In this document: one piece after another, positions 23,397-32,144 of the stretch | How positions within the stretch are numbered: position 1 is the stretch's first letter | Layout of the letters: each line of letters opens with the position of its first letter | Assembly (NCBI RefSeq): GCF_000813825.1 | Contig: NZ_JWTA01000013.1 | Span: 1-35,035, forward strand | Source of the DNA: Chryseobacterium taiwanense | Lineage (GTDB): Bacteria > Bacteroidota > Bacteroidia > Flavobacteriales > Weeksellaceae | DNA length: 35,035 nt | Reading direction: 5' to 3' | Translations under genes and position numbers: made by a program | The notes under the pieces: model-generated | What the model saw: only the letters and a program-made list of their open reading frames with translations | Database searches by the model: none | Told to the model about the DNA's origin: nothing

Positions 23397-26396
23397 ATGA
23401 AAAAACTCTTACCTTTCAAACGAACTTTTCAATCTTTACTGGTTTGTGGATTAGCATTTTCCACAGTCGATTTAAATGCTCAGACATTAGCGTTTCCGGA
23501 AGCCACCGGTTTTGGTAGATTTACTACGGGAGCAAGAGGAGCTGCAAATCCTCAGATTTATTTAGTCACCAATTTAAATGACAGTGGTGCCGGTTCATTC
23601 CGTGATGCGGTGAGCCAACCGGGGCGATTTGTCATCTTTAAAGTTGGTGGTATTATCAATTTACAATCCGTGGTTGCTGTTGCAGCAAATACAACGATTG
23701 CCGGGCAAACTGCTCCTGGAGAAGGAATTGTATTTCTAGGCCCAAGAGTCTCATTTACGGGGGCTAATAATACGATTGCCCGATATCTTCGTCTTCGTTA
23801 TGGAGGAACCTCCCAAAATCAGGATGCTTCAGGGATAGCAAACGGAGCCAATATTATTTTAGATCATATGACCTTTACTTGGGGTACGGATGAAGTATTT
23901 TCTGTTAACTGGGATAATAACGGAACAAGCCCGGATAATATCACGATTCAGAATTCAATTATTGGTCAGGGAATGCACCGTCATAATCACTCTGCAGGAG
24001 GATTGATGCAGCCTCCTCCAGGTGGTAAGATCAGTTTGATTGGAAATTTATATATCTGTAATAAAACCCGTAATAATAAAATAAAAGGAATTAATGAATT
24101 CGTAAACAATGTTGTTTATAATTGGGGAAATTACGGAAATACTTATGGGCATACTCAATCCGGGGAAGCATACATTATGGGAGGAGATTCCGCAGGAGCT
24201 TCGTATGCCAATATCATCAACAACTATTTTATCGGAGGTCCCAATACAAGCAGTACGGTAAGTACTCCTTTTAGCGTAGGAAATGCCAATTTCAATTTAT
24301 ATGGAACCGGAAATTATTTTGATAATAATAAAAACGGGACGTTAGACGGAACTTTGGTTCCTCAGGATTTAACGGGATATCCTGTAGGAGATATTACAGC
24401 AATACAATCTACGGCGTATGACTATCCGATGAAAAACACCACCGTAACAGCTGTGGCTGCATATAATAAAATTGTAGCAAGTGCGGGAGCATCATACCCG
24501 AGACGTGATCAGGTTGATCAACTAATGATTTCGGATCTTATGTCGAAAGGAACAACAGCAACTTACGTATATGTACAGACAGATTTAACAACACAATTTG
24601 GCTTTACAAATGGCGGAGCAGGTCACGTATATGGCGCTCCGGCTCCTTTGGATACAGATAATGACGGAATGCCGGATGCATGGGAAACAGCTAATGGATT
24701 GAATCCAAATGTTTTTGATGCTTTAGCAGTAAGTACTACTTATGCTCCCTATTTGAATATTGAGGTGTATATTAACGGTTTGCCAAATACAACGCCTCCC
24801 GATTTTATTATTCCGCCATCTAACCTGAACTTTACAAATGCAGTTACTACCGGAACGCCGGCTGCAAGTTCTTTAACGGTTAATTGGAATGATAATGCTG
24901 CTAATGAAACGAATTATGTTTTGGAACGCTCAGGTGATGGTACTAATTTTACGGTCATTGCAACACTTCCAGCAAACACAACAAGTTACAACGAAACAGG
25001 TTTAACACCAAATACTCAGTATTACTACAGGGTTAAAGCAAAAAATGCTACAGAATCTTCGGTTTATACATCAAATGCGTCTGTAACAACACCTCCGGTT
25101 CCATCTGCTCCTACAAAAGCAACAACCCCGACTCCTGCAAATGGCAATAATTATGTTGAATTGAGTTCAGGAAGTACACTTTTAAAATGGACAGGAAGTT
25201 CGAATACAACGACCTATACCGTTTATTTAGGAACAAATCCTCAAAGTTTAAGTAATATAGGGACTGTAGCTTATAGTGCTACACCATCTTATCAACTGAA
25301 CAATTTAAATACGGGAACAGATTATTATTGGAGAGTTGATGCCTCTAATGCTCTTGGGAGCGTAACGGGTGACGTATGGAGTTTCCGTGCTTTAACTCCG
25401 AGTCTGGTGGGGAATTGGCCGTTTGCAGAAGCACCTTTGTCAGGTGAGCAGATTGCAGATTTGACCTCATATGCCAATCATGGAACATTAAACGTAGCGT
25501 ATGATAACTCAAGTGTAAGAGTAGCCGGAAAAGAAAACTATGCTCTTGATCTGGCAACTTCACCAAATACAACCTATATCGCAAGTATTCCTCATCAGGA
25601 ACAGATTTTATTTAATAATAATTCTTTCACGGTTTCTTATTGGATGAAAGCTCCGACAACGATGATACCATCGTCTTCTACGACAAGTCTTTATGTATTG
25701 TGTAAAGGATCAATTACTGCTAATGCTACAACGGGAGCAACAGGAAAACGTTTTAATGTGGAGATAAAAGGAGGGCAGCTGCGCTACGCTATTGATGATA
25801 ATGTGACTAAAAAAGAAATCACAGCACCTATTGCTAATTATTTTACGAATAACTGGGTGCATGTTGTTATTATGAGAGATATTGCGGCTCATAAAATGAG
25901 AATTTATACCAATGGAGTTTTAACGGTAGAAGGAGACGAGACTGCGGTTACCGGTATTGGAGAAGCAAGTGATTTTGTGATTGGAAATATTGGCGAACTA
26001 GAGTTTCAGTCTACAGCTAATGCTTCGGCTCCTTACAAAGGTGCGTTTGATGAGCTTAAAATGTACAATTATGCATTGTCTTCTACAGAAATATCTGGTT
26101 TATATAATCAGGCAGTATTAAGAAATGCAGAGTTCAGTATCAGCAAAAATGTAGGGACTGTTTATCCAAACCCTGTACAGGATCAGATTTTCATTACCCT
26201 TCCTAATTATAAGCAATCTAATCTAACAGCTACATTAATAGATATGGCAGGAAGAACGGTTGTGAAAGAAAAAATTAATGTTGGCAGAGATGGTATTTTT
26301 AATATGAAAATTGGAGATAAAAAAGTCTCAGGTAATTATATATTAAATGTTTCAGGAGAAAATCTGAACAGTAATTTTAAAGTTATTGTGAAATAA
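23397..26396 (+). CDS. T9SS-secreted pectate-lyase-like protein with Fn3 and LamG domains
   Basis: The 999-residue protein has a signal peptide (about 1-29, ending LNAQ). A right-handed beta-helix domain with pectate-lyase features follows (about 30-410): FPEATGFGRFTTGARG, VTNLNDSGAGSFRDAVSQPG, ARYLRLRYGG and ILDHMTFTWGTDEVFS. Next is a calcium-type DTDNDGMPDAWE repeat (about 418-430), two fibronectin-III domains (from about 471 and 570), a LamG/concanavalin-like domain (about 668-890), and the T9SS type A sorting domain (about 916-999, VGTVYPNPVQDQ to NSNFKVIVK). It should be exported to the cell surface or medium to degrade pectic or related polymer. Preceding regions lack an exact -7 element. 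Fn3 and LamG domains probably bind carbohydrate or keep the catalytic part at a distance. Confidence 0.9.
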   Translation: MKKLLPFKRTFQSLLVCGLAFSTVDLNAQTLAFPEATGFGRFTTGARGAANPQIYLVTNLNDSGAGSFRDAVSQPGRFVIFKVGGIINLQSVVAVAANTTIAGQTAPGEGIVFLGPRVSFTGANNTIARYLRLRYGGTSQNQDASGIANGANIILDHMTFTWGTDEVFSVNWDNNGTSPDNITIQNSIIGQGMHRHNHSAGGLMQPPPGGKISLIGNLYICNKTRNNKIKGINEFVNNVVYNWGNYGNTYGHTQSGEAYIMGGDSAGASYANIINNYFIGGPNTSSTVSTPFSVGNANFNLYGTGNYFDNNKNGTLDGTLVPQDLTGYPVGDITAIQSTAYDYPMKNTTVTAVAAYNKIVASAGASYPRRDQVDQLMISDLMSKGTTATYVYVQTDLTTQFGFTNGGAGHVYGAPAPLDTDNDGMPDAWETANGLNPNVFDALAVSTTYAPYLNIEVYINGLPNTTPPDFIIPPSNLNFTNAVTTGTPAASSLTVNWNDNAANETNYVLERSGDGTNFTVIATLPANTTSYNETGLTPNTQYYYRVKAKNATESSVYTSNASVTTPPVPSAPTKATTPTPANGNNYVELSSGSTLLKWTGSSNTTTYTVYLGTNPQSLSNIGTVAYSATPSYQLNNLNTGTDYYWRVDASNALGSVTGDVWSFRALTPSLVGNWPFAEAPLSGEQIADLTSYANHGTLNVAYDNSSVRVAGKENYALDLATSPNTTYIASIPHQEQILFNNNSFTVSYWMKAPTTMIPSSSTTSLYVLCKGSITANATTGATGKRFNVEIKGGQLRYAIDDNVTKKEITAPIANYFTNNWVHVVIMRDIAAHKMRIYTNGVLTVEGDETAVTGIGEASDFVIGNIGELEFQSTANASAPYKGAFDELKMYNYALSSTEISGLYNQAVLRNAEFSISKNVGTVYPNPVQDQIFITLPNYKQSNLTATLIDMAGRTVVKEKINVGRDGIFNMKIGDKKVSGNYILNVSGENLNSNFKVIVK

Positions 26397-26437
26397 AAAC
26401 AAATACCAAAGTGTAATACATTCATATTTAAAGAAAG

Positions 26438-26467
26438 AGCTGTCTCAGAAATGGGGCAGCTTTTTTA
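26438..26467 (+). terminator. Terminator after the pectate-lyase-like gene
   Basis: AGCTGTCTC (26438-26446) pairs with GGGGCAGCT (26453-26461) with two G-U pairs, followed by TTTTTT. Confidence 0.8.
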
Positions 26468-26617
26468 TTTGAAAAGGATATGTGGTTTTTCATGATTTTA
26501 TAAGTTTTAGAATCGTTTATTTTAATCTATAAAATGAACAATCACCATACTGCAAGTCTTTTAACATTATTTAGCTTTTAAGTTCATTTTAAATGAGTGA
26601 TTTTCATAAAATTTTCA

Positions 26618-26625
26618 TATTTTTG
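26618..26625 (+). promoter_or_regulatory. -7 promoter element for tig
   Basis: TATTTTTG followed by C is an exact consensus match, 22 bases before the tig ATG. Confidence 0.65.
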
Positions 26626-26647
26626 CAACCTAAAATTTTAATCAATA

Positions 26648-27982
26648 ATGAAGGTTACTGCAAAAAACCATGATGATGTAAGTGCATTGCTTACAGTGAC
26701 ATTGGAAAAATCTGACTATAAGGAAAAAGTTGAGAAACAATTGATTAATTATGCGAAAAATGCACAAGTTCCTGGATTCAGAAAAGGAAAAGTGCCTTTG
26801 AGTATGGTTAAAAAACAATATGAAGCAGGGATTGCTTTCGAAGAAATCAACAAGCAGGTTTCTGATGCTTTGAACGGGTACGTAAACGAAAACAAACTAA
26901 GATTAGTTGGTCAGCCTGTTCCTCAGCCAGTAAACGAATTCGATTACAATGCTGATCAGTTAGAAGTTGCTTTTGAAGTAGGGTACGAGCCTGAATTCAC
27001 TATAGACTTAGCTAAATACGAAGCTCCTCACTACAAAGTAGAAGCTTCTGAAAAAGAAATCAACAAGAGTATTGAGAACATGCAGAAGCGTTTCGCTGAG
27101 CAGGCTCCTCAAGACAAAATCAATAAAGATTCTTACATCGCTCTAGAAGTTTCTCAAGTTGTTGAGGAAGATGCTGAAGGAGAGCACCACCACCACCCAA
27201 AGAACGTTACCATTACTGCTGAAAACAAAGAAGCTTTCAAATTGGTAAAATCTTTGAAAATGGATGGTTCTGTAAAAGTTTCTAAAGAAACTCTTGCAGG
27301 TAGCGAAGAATTAGCTAAAGAATTAGGATTCTCTAAAGAAGAAGTTGAGCACTTACACCACGCTGAAGTTGAGGTAAAAGTAAAAGATTTCTATGGTCTT
27401 AACTTAGCTGAACTAAACCAAGAGCTTTTCGATAAAGTATACGGAGAAGGAAACATCAAGTCTGAAGAAGAATTGAAAGAAAAAGTAAAATCTGAATTAG
27501 ATGAGTACTTCCAACAAAATGCTGATGTTCACTTTGTAAACAAAGTATTAGAGCAAGTTTCTGAAAAAGAAGAAGTAAAACTTCCTGAAACGTTCCTAGT
27601 AAAATGGTTACAATTCTCAAATCAGAACATTCAGTCTGAAGAGCAGGCTAAAGAAATCCTTGAAGCTGAGAAAAACCAATTGAAATATCAAATCATCGAA
27701 GGAAAATTGATGACTGATAACGAAATTCAATTAGACTATGCTGATGTTTTAGGACAAGCTGAGCAATTGGTAAGAAACCAATTAGCGATCTACGGAATCC
27801 ACCACTTAGGTGATGAGGAAATCCAGAAATATGCTGTTGAAATGTTGAAAGATCAAGAGCAAGTAAGACAAATTTCTTCTGAAGTAGCTATGGCTAAGTT
27901 GAAAGATGTAATTCTTGAAAAAGCAACTAAGAAAGAAACTGCTATTTCTCACGACGAGTTTTTAGAAGAACTTAAGAAATAA
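26648..27982 (+). CDS. tig: Trigger factor (ribosome-associated chaperone)
   Basis: Trigger factor binds near the ribosomal exit tunnel and shields nascent chains. The 444-residue protein begins with the ribosome-binding domain, in which GFRKGKVP (about 42-49) is the contact motif. The central PPIase-like region (about 150-245) is divergent and has a run of four His (residues 180-183, EGEHHHHPK). The C-terminal arm domain (about 255-444) is helical and acidic. Codon choice is strongly biased, for example many AAC and CAC codons and TTC-rich stretches compared with neighbours, as expected for a highly expressed protein. It has its own promoter and a perfect terminator. Confidence 0.95.
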   Translation: MKVTAKNHDDVSALLTVTLEKSDYKEKVEKQLINYAKNAQVPGFRKGKVPLSMVKKQYEAGIAFEEINKQVSDALNGYVNENKLRLVGQPVPQPVNEFDYNADQLEVAFEVGYEPEFTIDLAKYEAPHYKVEASEKEINKSIENMQKRFAEQAPQDKINKDSYIALEVSQVVEEDAEGEHHHHPKNVTITAENKEAFKLVKSLKMDGSVKVSKETLAGSEELAKELGFSKEEVEHLHHAEVEVKVKDFYGLNLAELNQELFDKVYGEGNIKSEEELKEKVKSELDEYFQQNADVHFVNKVLEQVSEKEEVKLPETFLVKWLQFSNQNIQSEEQAKEILEAEKNQLKYQIIEGKLMTDNEIQLDYADVLGQAEQLVRNQLAIYGIHHLGDEEIQKYAVEMLKDQEQVRQISSEVAMAKLKDVILEKATKKETAISHDEFLEELKK

Positions 27983-28006
27983 TTCTTTAAGTCTTAAATA
28001 ATATGT

Positions 28007-28034
28007 AAAAGCCACCAAAATTTTGGTGGCTTTT
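28007..28034. terminator. Terminator shared by tig and the convergent minus-strand array
   Basis: A perfect 28-bp palindrome: AAAAGCCACCAAAA joined directly to its complement. The A and T ends allow action in both directions. Confidence 0.9.
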
Positions 28035-28079
28035 GTATTGGTATCTGTTTTATATAGCTAGCGAAAATTTATAAATAAG

Positions 28080-28182
28080 TCACCGTTCTTGTTTTGTAAA
28101 AACCATTTCCAAAGGAAAAGTACTTCCCAGATAAACATTAGTTGATGTTCTCCCAATATGGTAATTTTATTTTCCGAACTTC
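28080..28182 (-). pseudogene. Decayed 3' fragment of a second DUF6705 gene
   Basis: On the minus strand this reads YHIGRTSTNVYLGSTFPLEM, then VFTKQER and a stop. It is nearly identical in DNA to the 3' end of the intact gene (28864-28931 region). Upstream, the match continues weakly as KFGK with an in-frame TAA. It is therefore the remnant of a duplicated copy, lying 20 bases after the unknown gene that starts the same array. Confidence 0.8.
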
Positions 28183-28201
28183 CTCTTACAAAAATGCAAT
28201 T

Positions 28202-28852
28202 TCAGAAAACAAATGCCTTAGTTATTACTGCATATTTTTTCTTTTTTTTATAGTATGGTTTTACGAGTTCAGGTATAGAATAATGCTTTGTTTTATAAAA
28301 CGAGTTATCTGTTATAATTTTCACTTTTTCAGAATTTTTCAGATTCTGAGGAAATACTTTTTTATAATTAATAAAAGGGTAATTATTTTTATATGCCAAA
28401 ATCCACCTAGTATTTTTAAGGGGGTAGACTTTCTCTGTAAAACACTGAAGCCATGTGTCTCCCATTCTTATCACCCCCATGAGAACATATTTACTTTTCT
28501 TTGCTTCTTCAATTTCAAAGATTGGAGGTTCGGAAATGTATGTAATATGAACAGAATTTAACAGTTCTTCAGTATACTGTCCTTTTATTACTTTTATTAT
28601 CTTATAGGTCGTTTGGCTTTCAATGCTTTCTCTCGAGGTACTATTTTTTTTCATTAAAGGTTTGCAGACATCATTCTCATCTAATGTACAATAATCATTT
28701 CTATATGCAGGAACAATAATTCTATTGCTAAGTTTTGATTCGTGTTTTTCTTCGATTTTTTCTCCTATAAAATAAACCTGATGATGCGGCTCATATTTCT
28801 GGGAATATGTAAAACAATAAATAAGACCTAATATAAATACAGCAATTTTCAT
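28202..28852 (-). CDS. Exported protein of unknown function in the JAMM/DUF6705 array
   Basis: The 216-residue protein has a signal peptide (about 1-17, ending TYSQ) and no lipobox. The mature part has an acidic/Lys mixture, three Cys after the signal region (CTLDENDVC and WLQCF), and an Arg-Trp-Ile-Leu segment (KNTRWILAYKNNYPFINY). The C-terminus has five Lys in a row. No known domain is recognised. It starts 4 bases after the stop of the DUF6705 gene, so they are cotranscribed. A function as a small partner of the preceding lipoproteins is only a guess. Confidence 0.7.
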   Translation of the reverse strand: MKIAVFILGLIYCFTYSQKYEPHHQVYFIGEKIEEKHESKLSNRIIVPAYRNDYCTLDENDVCKPLMKKNSTSRESIESQTTYKIIKVIKGQYTEELLNSVHITYISEPPIFEIEEAKKSKYVLMGVIRMGDTWLQCFTEKVYPLKNTRWILAYKNNYPFINYKKVFPQNLKNSEKVKIITDNSFYKTKHYSIPELVKPYYKKKKKYAVITKAFVF

Positions 28853-28856
28853 ATAC

Positions 28857-29426
28857 TTATTGCTTTGTAAAAACCATTTCCAAAGGAAAAGTGCTGCCCA
28901 GATAAACGTTAGTTAGTGTTCTCCCAATATGATAAGTCCCTTCACCAACTTTACCAGTAAATTTCATTTGAGTTGGAGAAAGTGTTTCTAATTTAACGCT
29001 AAAATTCTTCTCCTTTTTCACGTCTTCAAACACATCAGAGCCAACTGTACCATTGCAATAAATTCCGAATAAAACTCTTACATAATTTTGCATAAGATTG
29101 TCTCCAGAAGTATCTATAAGCGTTATTCCATTCTCTTTGTAAACATAATATCCAACTAATCGATCTTCATAATAGTTAGTAATTCCCGATTGATATTGAT
29201 ATTTATTTTGTTTAATTAAAGTAAGTGTCATTTCGCGGTTTCCTGATATCCACTTCCAAACACCTATAAAAGGATCATATATATTACTTATATCTTTTGT
29301 ATATAGATTACCATCGTTTCTATTTAGAGGAGAATGATTACACCTGTCTTTTAAGTCAATCACATTATTTTGACTTTTGCATTGTATCGAAAATATTAAA
29401 ATAAAAATTAGAACTATTTTATTCAT
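28857..29426 (-). CDS. DUF6705-like lipoprotein
   Basis: The 189-residue protein has a lipoprotein signal ending SIQC (Cys16). The sequence FIGVWKW, NREMTLTLIKQNKY and YYEDRLVGYYVY is typical of DUF6705 proteins, small exported proteins common in Chryseobacterium with no known role, and the C-terminus LGSTFPLEMVFTKQ fits as well. It starts 18 bases after the stop of the JAMM-like lipoprotein gene and is followed after 4 bases by the unknown exported gene. A decayed second copy of its 3' end lies at 28080-28182, so the locus has gained and lost copies. Confidence 0.78.
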   Translation of the reverse strand: MNKIVLIFILIFSIQCKSQNNVIDLKDRCNHSPLNRNDGNLYTKDISNIYDPFIGVWKWISGNREMTLTLIKQNKYQYQSGITNYYEDRLVGYYVYKENGITLIDTSGDNLMQNYVRVLFGIYCNGTVGSDVFEDVKKEKNFSVKLETLSPTQMKFTGKVGEGTYHIGRTLTNVYLGSTFPLEMVFTKQ

Positions 29427-29444
29427 TTTATTGTTTTTTATAAG

Positions 29445-30953
29445 TTATAAAGGGCAGTCATCTTTTTTCACTGTGCCATCAGGATCTAATCTCAGTTTCC
29501 CCCATGTTGTTCCATCTCTTCGGTATAAACTGAAACCGTTACCAAAACTCTGGGCAACATTCAGAAATATTTTCTCAGACTTATCTTTGTCATGAGGAAA
29601 TTCATCTATCATACCATTATCGTTATAAATTTTTTTCATTTTATTATTTGCAACTTTTTCTTCCTCTTTAGAAAAACTTCCACTACCAATGGATAAAAAT
29701 TCCGCGAAAAAAGGATCTAAAGCACTAATGTCATCTGCCTTAAGTGCATATACTTCTCCATTATAACATGTAAGGTAATAAATATAAGATTTCTGAACGG
29801 AAGCATCCAAATATTTATAATTATCATAGAAGCTTACCATATCAAGATAAGACGGTGCCTGAAAAGCAGACTTTATAGTATGATTGTGCATTACTGCAAT
29901 ATCAAAGTTAGTGGTTTCTATTTTTAGTGCTTGTATATTAGGTCCTAGCTCATTGGGAGTAACAAAGGTACTGTATGTGATCTGTCCGTTAAATTTTGTT
30001 ACTACAATGGAGGTTTCATGCTCATCATAATTAGGAGTTGTAGGCAATACTCTTGTTTTCAAACTGTCAAGTTTACTTTGTAGTTTGGTATTTTCAGAAT
30101 TTTCTCTAAGAATAGTGCATGGTGTTTTATTTTTAAGTGGCAGATTCGGTGAAGTAGTTGTGCCGTCTGGATCATTGCCACCGCCTAATCCTCCCGGTGA
30201 AGTTCCGGAAGAGCCTCCACCTTCGCCGTCATCACCCAAGCCGGTATCTACAGGTAGTGCTATGGTACATTTTTCAACTAAAGTAACCACTAATATCGAT
30301 GGTGACGCTGCCTCACAGGGACCACCCTCTGCTACCGTTAGTTCTCCATTATGATGAGCGTAATTTCCACTGCATGTGGTATAGTAGGAGTTGATTTCCC
30401 AATGGCAGTTCTCAACATTCTGCATAAGTACCGGAGAGTAAGTGCCGTTTTGAAGTATTTGATGAGTGATCTTTCCGGTAAGATCTACAGCAACTCCCGA
30501 AAGCATATTTTGTCTTTCTTCAGGGGTAAGATAATATGTGATCAAAACTTCTTTCCAGGTGCCATCAGGACGCGAGCTGATCACAAGGTTTTCTATGGGT
30601 GCATTTGCAGAAGCATTTTCATGATTAATACGAAAGGTATAGCTGTAGAAGTTCTGTCCTTTTTCAAGGTAGATGACATCGTCCGTATTAATAGAAACTC
30701 CGTTTCCGTAATCGATTACTTTTCCGTTTATATCGGTTTTAGGATTTTTAAGACCAGTTTCTACTTTTTCAATTTCTGGGAGAAGCTTGGCTTTATGTTT
30801 GGCTTCATTCAGAGAAATCCTCTTCGAGGTAAGCTGAAATTTTGAGGTGTTGTTGTACGGTTCCTGTTCCGAGAATGAGTCTGTTCTACAGGAGTAGACT
30901 GCCAAAATAACCATGATGATCAGGCATAGCATGACCGGTGTTTTTTTTCTCAT
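29445..30953 (-). CDS. Lipoprotein with C-terminal JAMM-like metalloprotease motif
   Basis: The start is the ATG at 30953, giving a lipoprotein signal MRKKTPVMLCLIIMVILAVYSC (shown in part; Cys22); the open frame runs further upstream without coding features. The product has 502 residues. The first part (about 40-240) contains VISSRPDGTWKEVLITYYLT, found in other flavobacterial surface lipoproteins. A Gly/Asp/Ser-rich linker follows (about 235-265). The C-terminal region has MHNH (355-358), then Ser368 and Asp371, matching the JAMM/MPN pattern H-x-H-x(7-10)-S-x2-D. Known JAMM enzymes cleave isopeptide or peptide bonds, but the activity here is not shown. It leads a three-gene minus-strand operon with DUF6705 and an unknown gene. 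Confidence 0.72.
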   Translation of the reverse strand: MRKKTPVMLCLIIMVILAVYSCRTDSFSEQEPYNNTSKFQLTSKRISLNEAKHKAKLLPEIEKVETGLKNPKTDINGKVIDYGNGVSINTDDVIYLEKGQNFYSYTFRINHENASANAPIENLVISSRPDGTWKEVLITYYLTPEERQNMLSGVAVDLTGKITHQILQNGTYSPVLMQNVENCHWEINSYYTTCSGNYAHHNGELTVAEGGPCEAASPSILVVTLVEKCTIALPVDTGLGDDGEGGGSSGTSPGGLGGGNDPDGTTTSPNLPLKNKTPCTILRENSENTKLQSKLDSLKTRVLPTTPNYDEHETSIVVTKFNGQITYSTFVTPNELGPNIQALKIETTNFDIAVMHNHTIKSAFQAPSYLDMVSFYDNYKYLDASVQKSYIYYLTCYNGEVYALKADDISALDPFFAEFLSIGSGSFSKEEEKVANNKMKKIYNDNGMIDEFPHDKDKSEKIFLNVAQSFGNGFSLYRRDGTTWGKLRLDPDGTVKKDDCPL

Positions 30954-31293
30954 TTTTAAATGTGTTTTATTACGATTAAATATATAATTTTTTTTTATAA
31001 TCCTACAAATATTAAAATAAAAAATAAAAAACATTACTGTTTTCCGTAAACGGAAATTTTTATTTGCTTTTGAGAAGATTTTTAGGTGTATAGCGTTGGA
31101 TGGCAATGCTGGATATTGAAAAATAAAAAAGGAGGTGTATACTCAAAAGTTTGTTGTTGTATAAGATTTTTAATATAAGGTATTTGAGGTGCTTACTCTA
31201 TTTTATTAATTAAGAATGATATTTTTAATAATTGTTACCGTTATAAAATGTTTTCATTCAATTATTCATATATTTACGTCTTTAAAAAAATAT
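30954..31293. other. Divergent intergenic region
   Basis: There is no gene. It holds the likely promoter of the minus-strand array: on the minus strand, AATATTTG around 31003-31010 is one base from TAnnTTTG. It also holds an inverted repeat TTTCCGT-AA-ACGGAAA (31041-31056), a possible operator or small terminator. On the plus strand, TATATTTA near 31270 may serve the following gene. The region is very AT-rich. Confidence 0.5.
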
Positions 31294-31977
31294 ATGAAAA
31301 AGATTATAATCCCATTTTTCTGTGCAGTACTTTTTTCTACTTCAGTAGCTGCTCAACAAAAAGCTGCTCCTGTAAAGTCGGCGGCTACACAATCTACACT
31401 TACTTCTAAGCAGGTTATTGATAATTATATCAAAGCTATAGGAGGAAAAGAAAAATTAGAAGCTGTAAAGAGCTCGATTACAGATAATACTCTTTCTGTA
31501 CAAGGAATGGAAATTTCTATGACGACTAAGAAGATGGGGAATAAATTCAGATCTGAGCAGTCGATGATGGGACAAAAAATGGTTCAGGTTTTCGATGGTG
31601 AAAAAGGATATATGGATCAGATGGGGCAAAAAATGGATATTCCTGCTGATAAACTTCCTGAACTTAAAAAGAGCAAGGTTATCGATGCATTAGGATATGA
31701 TGCTGCTAATTTTAAAACTGTAAATGTTGAAAAAATTGACGGAAAAGATTATAATGTATTGACTTCAGATAAAGGGAGTTTTTACTTTGATGCTGCTACA
31801 GGATTATTATATAAAACTGATGCTAAAGAAGGAAAAGCAATCGTTAAAAGTTATATGACAGTTGACGGAATTCAATTCCCTGCTGAAATTGAAGCAGAAG
31901 GAAATGGTCAAAAAGTAACTATTAAAACCACTAAAGTAGTATTGAATTCAGGAGTTACTGACGCTGATTTTAAATAA
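31294..31977 (+). CDS. Exported LolA-like protein
   Basis: The start is the ATG at 31294, giving a signal peptide MKKIIIPFFCAVLFSTSVAA and a 227-residue precursor; the upstream extension is not signal-like. The mature part has the motif KQVIDNYIKAIGGKEKLEAV, which is common in Bacteroidota periplasmic proteins with a LolA/LolB-like fold, and a repeated strand pattern (MEISMTTKKMGNKFRSE, QKMVQVFDGEKGYMDQMGQK). Met-rich loops are notable. No lipobox is seen, so it is probably periplasmic. It may carry a hydrophobic ligand or assist the next gene, an M16 peptidase, which starts 168 bases on after a terminator. The role is not established. Confidence 0.8.
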   Translation: MKKIIIPFFCAVLFSTSVAAQQKAAPVKSAATQSTLTSKQVIDNYIKAIGGKEKLEAVKSSITDNTLSVQGMEISMTTKKMGNKFRSEQSMMGQKMVQVFDGEKGYMDQMGQKMDIPADKLPELKKSKVIDALGYDAANFKTVNVEKIDGKDYNVLTSDKGSFYFDAATGLLYKTDAKEGKAIVKSYMTVDGIQFPAEIEAEGNGQKVTIKTTKVVLNSGVTDADFK

Positions 31978-32002
31978 AAAAATTACTACTTAACATAATA
32001 AT

Positions 32003-32027
32003 AACCGGGCTTTTGTCCGGTTTTTTT
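32003..32027 (+). terminator. Terminator after the LolA-like gene
   Basis: AACCGG (32003-32008) pairs with CCGGTT (32017-32022) around GCTTTTGT, followed by T residues. Confidence 0.8.
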
Positions 32028-32144
32028 ATGCACTGGAAAAATTAACTCTATTTAACTCAACTTTAACTTTAAATAAGAATAAAACATTTCCTTTGGTTGT
32101 GAATAATTAATACTTTTACCCCGAAAAAATTAATAATTAATACA

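Noticed and set aside
28142..28561. Plus-strand open frame of 139 codons
   Set aside because: It lies antisense to the unknown exported gene and its decayed neighbour, and its Phe/Cys-rich product has no gene-like features.
30085..30845. Plus-strand open frames opposite the JAMM-like lipoprotein gene
   Set aside because: Antisense shadows; the Pro/Ser-rich one is the complement of the Gly-rich linker codons.
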